Shown here piece by piece: positions 1 to 5,645 of a DNA stretch of 10,733 nucleotides. The stretch covers positions 1 through 10,733 of the forward strand of contig DATHSA010000030.1 in NCBI GenBank assembly GCA_035464675.1, in the 5' to 3' direction. Every line of letters begins with the position of its first letter. The first letter of the stretch is position 1. The translations under genes and the position numbers were made by a program. The notes beneath the pieces are model-generated. The model saw nothing but the letters and a program-made list of their open reading frames with translations, made no database searches and was not told the DNA's origin. Source of the stretch: JAUYIV01 sp035464675 (lineage in GTDB: Bacteria; Actinomycetota; Acidimicrobiia; Spongiisociales; UBA11373).

Positions 1-789
1 GGCGGACGCAGATGCGCTCACCCCGGCGCCGCTGACGCTCACCTGGTAGGTGGAGTTCGGGCTGACCGGCACCGAATACCCGCCCCCCGCATTCGTCGTG
101 GTCGAACCCGCACCCGGAATCGAGACCGAGACCCCGGAGAGTCCCTCGCCGAGGTCCATGATGCAGTTGGCGTTGATGTCGTCGTAGACGACCCCGGTCA
201 CGAACGTGTGCGGCAGACCGTTCGCTCGTTCGGCGATGTGCACCGCGAAGTAGGAGTCCCATCCCCCGCCGTCGTCCACATGGGCGAGCCCGGCTCCGAT
301 CTCCGTGCGATACCACTCGAACATGAACGCCTGGTGGGCCGGCGAGTTGATGAACGCGGCTGCCGAGGGGTGGCTGATCCCGTTCGAGGCCCACACCCCT
401 TCGATGGAGTTCCCGTCGTTGGTCCCCCAGGGATGTCGGTACCCGTAGTTCCAGGCCAGCTCGTCGGGGCAGATGCCGGTCAGGGGACTGCAATGGCTCG
501 TGGGCAGTCCTCCGGGGTACGAGTAGAAGGTGCCCCATTCGTAGGCCTTGAAGCCGGACGACTCGGAGAGATCGAGGTTGACGGCAAGGGGAGGCTGCGG
601 CGCCAGGTTCTTGGTCAGGTTCATCCCGTGCTCGGCCGCGTACCCGGCTGGATCGCTCCGAGCCCGGTTGAGGTCGTAGATGAACCATTGCTCCTCGGGT
701 GTGATCTCGGGCGCGCCCGCCACCGACGGAATCGTCGGGAGGTAGAGCAGGGCCGCGATGAGCGAGACGATGAGGACCCGTCGGGGCAT
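1..789 (-). CDS. Secreted CAP (SCP/PR-1-like) domain protein with C-terminal beta domain, 3' end outside the window
   Basis: This gene runs off the left edge; 263 codons are visible. The product starts MPRRVLIVSLIAALLYLP, an Sec signal peptide with likely cleavage after about residue 26. A CAP-like domain follows (about 30-190): an N-terminal helix with YDLNRARSDPAGYA, then SPAHQ near residues 149-153 and a beta segment with YFAVHIAE. From about 196 comes an SdrD/CNA-B-like beta domain (FVTGVVYDDIN, MDLGEGLSGVSV, NAGGGYSVPVS). It resembles the CAP protein encoded just upstream, but the FSH motif is replaced by FYSYPGG, so one conserved CAP histidine is missing. I chose ATG at 789 because a TAAGGT box lies 7 nt upstream; an in-frame GTG at 837, only 4 nt after the upstream stop codon, would add 16 residues. 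By analogy with its neighbour, wall-binding repeats may follow outside the window. Its biochemical role is unknown. Confidence 0.85.
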   Translation of the reverse strand, partial: MPRRVLIVSLIAALLYLPTIPSVAGAPEITPEEQWFIYDLNRARSDPAGYAAEHGMNLTKNLAPQPPLAVNLDLSESSGFKAYEWGTFYSYPGGLPTSHCSPLTGICPDELAWNYGYRHPWGTNDGNSIEGVWASNGISHPSAAAFINSPAHQAFMFEWYRTEIGAGLAHVDDGGGWDSYFAVHIAERANGLPHTFVTGVVYDDINANCIMDLGEGLSGVSVSIPGAGSTTTNAGGGYSVPVSPNSTYQVSVSGAGVSASASA

Positions 790-796
790 GCGGGCG

Positions 797-802
797 ACCT
801 TA
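797..802 (-). promoter_or_regulatory. Candidate -10 box (TAAGGT), leaderless type
   Basis: A TANNNT hexamer on the minus strand lies 7 nt before the ATG at 789. The same spacing recurs before other genes of the window, which supports both the promoter and the start choice. No convincing -35 element is visible. Confidence 0.4.
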
Positions 803-841
803 GACCAGTTGGTGTCCTTGCGGAACCATCCGCTCACGAGC

Positions 842-2755
842 CTACGGGAGGAAGCCGGCCAGCTGCGTCGCCACGCCGCTGGAGACGGCTGCCGGTCCTC
901 CGAGGATCACGATGCGGGTCGGATCGAGCCGTGTGAGTTCGGCCGCGATCACCCCCGGGATCGAGAACTGCTCCACCAGCAGGATCGGGCCGTGGGAGGC
1001 GGCGGTGGCCGCACCGCCGGTGAGAGCGTCGGGGTAGTTGGATCCGGTGGCCACGTAGACGGTCGGAGAGCCCGCGGGGAAGGCCGCCTGCGAGACCACC
1101 GCCGAGGTCGCGTATCGATCGGGCCCGTACACGCGCTCGGCGGGGGCGTAGGCGCGGAGCTGGGTCAGTACTGCGTCGCTCACGGATCCCGGCCCGGCGA
1201 CGACCTCGATCCGCGACGGGGAGAGACGCACCAGTTCGGCGGCCACGGCCTCGGGCACGGAGTCGGGTCGCACCAGCAGGAGGGGTCCGTCGCGGTGCAC
1301 GGCTGCGGGAGCGCCCGCAAGGGCGTTGGGGAACGTCGCACCGGTCGTCACATAGACGGTGCCTGCCCGGCCGGGGAAGGCCCTTCGGGAGACCTCGACG
1401 GCGGTCTCGTACCGGGTCGCCCCGGATCGTCGATCGATGGTGACGCCCGGGAGCAGTGCGGCGATCTGAGCGTCGATCTCGCTGCTGAGGGCGACGTGAC
1501 CACCGAGGACGACGACGGTTCTCGGATTCAGACGGACCAGCTCGTTCCGGGTGGCGGCGGGGATGACATCCTGCGAGGCGAGCAGGATGGGCGCCCCCTC
1601 GGCCGCGGCGGCGGGACCGGCAGCGAGGGCGTCGGGGAAGTTGTAGCCGGCGGCCAGGTAGACGACTCGTGCGCCGCCGGGGTAGATCGCCTGGGACACC
1701 TCGACGGCGGTGGCGAAGCGGTCCACGCCGGCGAGGCGCAGGCTCTCTCCGGCGGCGGTGGCGCCGTCACCCTCGACGCTGCAGAGGACGTCGTCGGCAC
1801 CGAGGTCGAAGACGATGTCGACTCCGCCGAGGCCGTGGATCACGTCGCGCCCCGGGGTCGCCGTGAGGACGTCGTCTCCGTTGGTGCCGAACATGGTGGG
1901 TTGGAGGCCCTGGCAGAGTTCATAGGCGCGAACCACCGGATCGGACCCGGCCGGGAAGTCGACGCCGACGTTGTGGGTGCCGACCGTCACCGTGGTCGAA
2001 CCGGCTCCGGAAGCCGACACGACCACGGTGCCCGGGGAGACGGCGATGGCGTAGCCACCGCCGGCGTTGGTCACCGTGCCGGCAGACCCGGCCGTGACCG
2101 TGACTCCACCGAGACCTTCACCGAGATCCATACGGCCGTCGGAGTCGAGGTCCCGGAACACGACGCCCGTGACGAAGACGGCGCTCATGTCGTCGAATGC
2201 GGTGTGCACGGCCCAGTAGTTCTCGTTGGAGCTGCGCCCGACGCCGATCTGGTCGTAGTCGGCGAATCCCCCTGATCCGACAGGTCCTTCTCCGAAGATG
2301 TGAACCCGGTGTGACGGCGAGCCGGCGAAACTCCCCAGCACGTGATACGGGCTGTCGCTGCCTCCGTGAAGCGACTCGATGTAGTTTGCGTCGTCACTCC
2401 ACCACTCCGGGAGGGCGAACCCGTGGTCCCTGGCGAGCTCGTTGGGCCACTTGCCGGTGACCGCGCTCTGGTGGGAGAAGTAGTCGTAGTCGGCCAACTC
2501 GTTGGCCTTGAGCATCGACGACCCGCCCAGCGCCGGGGCGAGGGCGACCGGGGGCCGCGCCGGGATACCCAGCGGCATCGGGACCCCGCTCTCGATCGCA
2601 AACTCGGAGGGATTCCAGCGGGCGAGATTGATCTCGTAGACGAGTTGCTGGGCATCGACGATGGGATCCCCGTTGGCGCCCGCCGACACCGCGGGAAGGA
2701 TGAGCGCGACGACCGCAAGGGCGAGAGCGGACGTTCGACCACGGCGAGTATTCAT
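842..2755 (-). CDS. Secreted CAP-domain protein with three cell-wall-binding type 2 (CWB2) repeats
   Basis: The product has 637 residues. Residues 1-27 form a signal peptide (RRGR n-region, alanine/leucine core). A CAP domain spans about 34-190 with YEINLARWNP, the YFSH histidine at 95 and SPSHR at 146-150, matching bacterial CAP proteins whose histidines line a metal-binding groove. An SdrD/CNA-B-like beta domain follows (about 194-270, with the Asp-rich DLDSDGRMDLGEG). Residues 288-327 resemble a short RTX-type segment (GTNGDDVL, GRDVIHGLGGVD). Three tandem CWB2 (PF04122) repeats fill about 340-637, each opening with an R-Y/F-A/E-T motif (DRFATAVEVS, TRYETAVEVS, DRYATSAVVS) and holding FPDALA-like and VVLGG-like cores. 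CWB2 repeats are known to anchor proteins to wall polymers, so the protein is probably held on the cell surface. The paralogous CAP gene lies directly downstream on the same strand. Function beyond surface display is not evident. Confidence 0.93.
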   Translation of the reverse strand: MNTRRGRTSALALAVVALILPAVSAGANGDPIVDAQQLVYEINLARWNPSEFAIESGVPMPLGIPARPPVALAPALGGSSMLKANELADYDYFSHQSAVTGKWPNELARDHGFALPEWWSDDANYIESLHGGSDSPYHVLGSFAGSPSHRVHIFGEGPVGSGGFADYDQIGVGRSSNENYWAVHTAFDDMSAVFVTGVVFRDLDSDGRMDLGEGLGGVTVTAGSAGTVTNAGGGYAIAVSPGTVVVSASGAGSTTVTVGTHNVGVDFPAGSDPVVRAYELCQGLQPTMFGTNGDDVLTATPGRDVIHGLGGVDIVFDLGADDVLCSVEGDGATAAGESLRLAGVDRFATAVEVSQAIYPGGARVVYLAAGYNFPDALAAGPAAAAEGAPILLASQDVIPAATRNELVRLNPRTVVVLGGHVALSSEIDAQIAALLPGVTIDRRSGATRYETAVEVSRRAFPGRAGTVYVTTGATFPNALAGAPAAVHRDGPLLLVRPDSVPEAVAAELVRLSPSRIEVVAGPGSVSDAVLTQLRAYAPAERVYGPDRYATSAVVSQAAFPAGSPTVYVATGSNYPDALTGGAATAASHGPILLVEQFSIPGVIAAELTRLDPTRIVILGGPAAVSSGVATQLAGFLP

Positions 2756-2770
2756 TGTGACTACTTTGTC

Positions 2771-2780
2771 GGACCGGTCC
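2771..2780. promoter_or_regulatory. 10-bp palindrome in a divergent intergenic region
   Basis: GGACCGGTCC is a perfect palindrome in the gap between the CAP-CWB2 gene (minus strand, start 2755) and the glycosyltransferase (plus strand). It sits 16 nt upstream of the CAP-CWB2 start, where an operator could lie. A 10-bp GC-rich palindrome can also arise by chance, so this is only a candidate. Confidence 0.2.
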
Positions 2781-2885
2781 CGAGGTGACTTGAGGACCTG
2801 GTGGAGCCCGCGATCCGGTGTCGCGTATGGCCCTCCGGTCGCCTGGGAGGGATGCGGCTTCCCGTGGCCGAATCGACGCGGGGGC

Positions 2886-2891
2886 TAACGT
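2886..2891 (+). promoter_or_regulatory. Candidate -10 box (TAACGT), leaderless type
   Basis: A TANNNT hexamer lies 7 nt before the GTG at 2899, the same arrangement as at other genes here. It supports 2899 as the start of the glycosyltransferase rather than the GTG at 2818 or ATG at 2827. Confidence 0.4.
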
Positions 2892-2898
2892 CCGCGTC

Positions 2899-3855
2899 GT
2901 GTCCGGCCAGCCTGCCGACCTCAGGGTCTCGGTCATCCTCACGGTGCGCGACGAGGCGGCATCCATCGAGTCGCTGATCAGAAGCCTCTTCGGCGCCGAA
3001 CGACAGCCGGACGAGGTCGTCGTGTCGGACGCGGGCTCGTCGGACGGGACGCGCTCGCGCCTGGACGCCCTGGCGGCCGAATTCGACCGCCTGGTCGTGC
3101 TGGATGTCCGCGGCAACCGATCCCGGGGCCGGAACGCCGCGATCTCCGCTGCGACGCACGACGTGATCGCCTGCACCGACGGCGGCTGCGTCCCCGAGCC
3201 GGACTGGCTCCAGGAGCTGGTCGAGCCGTTCGCCCACGGAGCGGAGTGGGTGGCCGGGTTCTACCGCCCGGTGGGCGAGACCACGAAGCAGGTGTGCATC
3301 GGGCTGACCATGGTCTACGTGCTCGAGGAGGCGATGCGGCCCGGATTCCTCCCCTCGGCCCGCTCGATGGCCTTCACGCGCGCAGCCTGGGAGACGGTTG
3401 GGGGATTCCCAGAGGACCTGGTCGTCAGCGAAGACACCGCATTCGACGAAGCTCTCGACGCGGCCGGGTACGAGATGGTGTTCCGGCCCGAGGCAGTCGT
3501 CGGATGGCATCCGCCGGCGACGCTGGCCGCCGGTGCCCGGGTGCTGTGGGCGTGGAGCCGCAGCGACGGCCTTGCCGGCATCAGGTCACACGCATACGTC
3601 GCCTTGGGGCGCATCGTGTCTCTGTCGGCGCTGCTCACCGCCACTGGGTTGATCGTGGCGCCGCCGCTCGCTCCCCTGGGACTGATCCCGCTGCTCCTGC
3701 TCCTCTGGAGGAACACCCGCTACAAGTACCGCTGGGCCCGGGGCGCCTCTCGCTTCTTCTGGATCCCGGCGGCCTGGTATGTGGGATTGATCGCTCGCCT
3801 CGGTGGGTTCGCCTCCGGCTGGGTGGCGCGGCGGAGGCAGGGGCCACGGCGCTGA
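2899..3855 (+). CDS. Membrane-associated family 2 glycosyltransferase
   Basis: With the GTG at 2899 the product has 318 residues. It opens with the GT-A fold strand VSVILTVRDEAAS (10-22), followed by SDAGSSDGT (43-51) for nucleotide-sugar binding. In place of DXD there is TDGGC (93-97) followed by a PDW motif. SEDTAFDEAL (177-186) carries the acidic residues of the acceptor/catalytic site. Hydrophobic segments at about 238-274 and 288-305 suggest anchoring at the cytoplasmic membrane with the catalytic domain inside. The family transfers a sugar from a nucleotide- or lipid-linked donor to a glycan or lipid acceptor; the specific sugar cannot be read from the sequence. In-frame starts at 2818 (GTG) and 2827 (ATG) would add up to 27 residues, but that stretch has weaker third-position GC and lies outside the conserved fold. 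It is transcribed away from the CAP-CWB2 gene and converges on the permease gene. Confidence 0.9.
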   Translation: MSGQPADLRVSVILTVRDEAASIESLIRSLFGAERQPDEVVVSDAGSSDGTRSRLDALAAEFDRLVVLDVRGNRSRGRNAAISAATHDVIACTDGGCVPEPDWLQELVEPFAHGAEWVAGFYRPVGETTKQVCIGLTMVYVLEEAMRPGFLPSARSMAFTRAAWETVGGFPEDLVVSEDTAFDEALDAAGYEMVFRPEAVVGWHPPATLAAGARVLWAWSRSDGLAGIRSHAYVALGRIVSLSALLTATGLIVAPPLAPLGLIPLLLLLWRNTRYKYRWARGASRFFWIPAAWYVGLIARLGGFASGWVARRRQGPRR

Positions 3856-3931
3856 GGCGTCACGTGCAGGGCGGCACTGGACCCCCCACCTGAGTGGTGA
3901 TTGTCGACGGGCCCTCCGACTCCGGGAGAGG

Positions 3932-4723
3932 TCAGGCAGCGGCGCGGTCCGACGGACGCCACCGGAGAAGGCGTCGTTCGGCCACGAGGACGATCGCGTA
4001 CATGAGCATCGTCAGAGACACGATCATGAAGATCGATGCGAAGGCGAGGGTGGCGTTGAAGTGAACGTGGCTCGAAATGATCAGGTAGCCGAGGCCCTCG
4101 GACGACGCGATGAACTCGGTGACGATCGCGCCGATGACCGACAGCGGAACGGCGATCCGCAGCCCATCGAAGAGGGAGGGGAGCGCGCTGGGAAGCCTGA
4201 TCTTCAGGAACTCATCCCGCCTTCTTCCCTTCATCACCCGGACGAGGTCGAGCAACCCGGGATCGACGTTGCGCATCCCTCCGGTGGCGTTGACGAGGAT
4301 GGGAAAGACGCATATCAGAAACGCCGAGATCATCTTGGAGTTGTATCCGATTCCCAGCCACATGATCAGTAGCGGGGCGAAGGCGAGCTTGGGAACCGAC
4401 GCAAACGACACCATGGCCGGCATGACGAGATCTCGGAGGGTCGTGGAGAACGCCATGGCCGCGGCCAGCCCGACCCCGACCAGGATCGCGAGGATCAGGC
4501 CCACCGCGGCCTCGCCGCCGGTCACCAACGTGTGATCCATCAGCAAGCCGAACTCGCGGACGACGAACGCGGCTACCGCTGTCGGACGGGGGAGCACGCT
4601 CGGGCGGAAATCGCGCACGATGGCGAAGATCTCCCATAGGGCGAGGAAGAGGGGAAGCGACAGGGTCTTGAGCACGACTGCCTGATTTCGAGACAGCGAC
4701 CTCTGCAACCGCCGGGTCGTCAT
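3932..4723 (-). CDS. ABC transporter permease, NitT/TauT (SsuC/TauC-like) type
   Basis: This 263-residue inner-membrane protein has about six hydrophobic segments (roughly 20-36, 70-92, 105-125, 130-147, 190-206 and 224-249). It carries the binding-protein-dependent permease signature: RLPSALPSLFDGLRI at 176-190 is the EAA loop that docks on the ATPase, and RNVDPGLLDLVRVMKG precedes it, as is common in SsuC/TauC/ThiX permeases. Length is normal for the family. The ATG at 4723 overlaps the stop codon of the ATPase gene in an ATGA tetranucleotide, so the two are very likely translationally coupled and made in equal amounts. Members import sulfonates, nitrate, pyrimidine thiamine precursors or riboflavin; which applies here is not visible. 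A convergent gap of 76 bases separates its end from the glycosyltransferase, with no clear terminator. Confidence 0.93.
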   Translation of the reverse strand: MTTRRLQRSLSRNQAVVLKTLSLPLFLALWEIFAIVRDFRPSVLPRPTAVAAFVVREFGLLMDHTLVTGGEAAVGLILAILVGVGLAAAMAFSTTLRDLVMPAMVSFASVPKLAFAPLLIMWLGIGYNSKMISAFLICVFPILVNATGGMRNVDPGLLDLVRVMKGRRRDEFLKIRLPSALPSLFDGLRIAVPLSVIGAIVTEFIASSEGLGYLIISSHVHFNATLAFASIFMIVSLTMLMYAIVLVAERRLLRWRPSDRAAA

Positions 4724-5496
4724 TCAGGTCCCCATCCGGAACCGATCATCTCACGCACCTTGACCGAGTACTCGGAGAACTCGGGGAGCTCGAACGTATG
4801 CACGGTGCGCGGCCGGGGGATCTCGTTGTCGATGATCGAAGTGACCGTCCCTGGGCGAGGCGACAGGGCCACGATGCGATCCGCGAGAAAGATTGCCTCG
4901 GTGATCGAGTGGGTGACGAGGACCGCCGTCTTGCGCTCCTCCATCCAGATTCGCTGCATCTCGATGGTCATCGCCTCTCGGGAAATCGCGTCGAGTGCGC
5001 CAAAGGGCTCGTCCATGAGCAGCAGCGGAGGATCACTGAGGAGCGCACGGCATAGCCCCACCCGCTGGCGCATGCCCCCGGAGAGCTGATGCGGAAGGGC
5101 TCTCTCGAATCCTCTCAGGCCGACGAGGTCGAGGAGATCACCGGCTCGAGTTCGGGCGTGGGCCTTGTCCATCCGAAGGATCTCCGCGGGAAGCAGGACG
5201 TTGCTCATGACGGTTCGCCACGGCAGAAGAGTCGGAGACTGAAACACCATTCCGATGCCGCCCGGCTGGTCGATCGCGCTCGAGCGTTCTATCGAGCCCC
5301 TCGTCGGTGACACCACTCGAGCGATGAGGTTCAGGAGCGTGGTCTTTCCGCATCCACTGGCCCCGACCACTGCCAGGAACTCGTGCTCGCGCACGTCGAG
5401 GGTGACGTCTTCGAGTGCCTCGACCGGCGATTCCTCGGATTCGTACGACTTGGAGACGCCCCGCAACTGCACCACGGGCTGCTGTTGGTTGAACAA
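4720..5496 (-). CDS. ABC transporter ATP-binding protein, NitT/TauT (SsuB/TauB-like) type
   Basis: The product has 258 residues from the TTG at 5496. All nucleotide-binding motifs are intact: Walker A GASGCGKT (45-52), Q-loop Q86 in VFQSPTLLPW, signature LSGGMRQR (138-145), Walker B LLLMDE (158-163), D-loop FGALD and H-loop H196 in VTHSITEA. The short C-terminal tail after about residue 215 is typical of SsuB/TauB-type ATPases. It powers import through the permease encoded directly downstream. The TTG start is preferred because TAGGAT lies 8 nt upstream, usable either as a -10 box or as part of a ribosome binding site. In-frame GTGs at 5475 and 5472 would cut into the first strand (VVQLRGVSKSY), and an ATG at 5586 would overlap the divergent gene's leader. 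The expected binding-protein gene is not adjacent; it lies beyond the oppositely oriented A-T-TE gene. Confidence 0.92.
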   Translation of the reverse strand: MFNQQQPVVQLRGVSKSYESEESPVEALEDVTLDVREHEFLAVVGASGCGKTTLLNLIARVVSPTRGSIERSSAIDQPGGIGMVFQSPTLLPWRTVMSNVLLPAEILRMDKAHARTRAGDLLDLVGLRGFERALPHQLSGGMRQRVGLCRALLSDPPLLLMDEPFGALDAISREAMTIEMQRIWMEERKTAVLVTHSITEAIFLADRIVALSPRPGTVTSIIDNEIPRPRTVHTFELPEFSEYSVKVREMIGSGWGPE

Positions 5497-5529
5497 GGGG
5501 CCGCATCCTACTCCGGCCCCGAAGGGGCC
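5497..5529. promoter_or_regulatory. Inverted-repeat cluster in the ATPase / A-T-TE divergent promoter region
   Basis: GGGGCC (5497-5502), GGCCCC (5515-5520) and GGGGCC (5524-5529) form two overlapping inverted repeats. The first pair brackets the minus-strand TAGGAT box of the ATPase gene; the second pair is a tight 6-bp stem with a GAA spacer. Position and symmetry suit a regulator operator or an RNA hairpin in the 5' leader, but no known motif is recognised. Confidence 0.3.
5505..5510 (-). promoter_or_regulatory. Candidate -10 box (TAGGAT) of the ATPase-permease operon
   Basis: A TANNNT hexamer on the minus strand is followed by 8 nt and the TTG at 5496. It could be a leaderless-type promoter, or its AGGA core could serve as a ribosome binding site at the same spacing. 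Confidence 0.35.
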
Positions 5530-5543
5530 AATCGGGCGCTCAC

Positions 5544-5549
5544 TATCCT
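5544..5549 (+). promoter_or_regulatory. Candidate -10 box (TATCCT) of the A-T-TE gene
   Basis: TATCCT fits TANNNT and would start a transcript about 20 nt before the GTG at 5577, leaving room for the GAGAGG ribosome binding site at 5565-5570. No clear -35 hexamer is seen at the usual spacing. Confidence 0.35.
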
Positions 5550-5576
5550 GCGCGCACTCGATCCGAGAGGAATCGC

Positions 5577-5645
5577 GTGGAGACATCGGGAGGGTCGTCC
5601 GCGGGCGAGTCGACGGTGGCGCCGGAGGTGTCGTGGCCGATCTGA
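5577..5645 (+). CDS. 22-codon leader ORF, or displaced N-terminus of the A-T-TE protein
   Basis: A GTG preceded by GAGAGG with 6-nt spacing opens a 22-residue reading frame ending in ...EVSWPI and a TGA at 5643-5645. Third codon positions are G or C in 20 of 22 codons, as in real genes here. It overlaps the GTG of the A-T-TE gene (5633) by 13 nt in a different frame. It is either a short leader whose translation is coupled to the large gene, or the true N-terminus separated by a single-base indel. One added G near 5640 would join the frames to read ...SWPDLNIATRF. I recognise no homologue of the peptide. Confidence 0.4.
   Translation: METSGGSSAGESTVAPEVSWPI

Noticed and set aside
758..2275. 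Long plus-strand open frame opposite the CAP-CWB2 gene
   Set aside because: Gly/Arg/Asp-rich translation with no recognisable domain, fully antisense to a gene with clear CWB2 and CAP domains; open by GC bias only.
3856..3931. Bidirectional terminator between the glycosyltransferase and permease genes
   Set aside because: Only 4-bp interrupted stems (around 3902-3925) and no T-run on either strand; nothing else supportable in the gap.
5255..5632. In-frame upstream extension of the A-T-TE gene
   Set aside because: It lies antisense to the conserved ATPase coding sequence (Walker A region) and encodes no adenylation-domain motif; the frame is open because of high GC.
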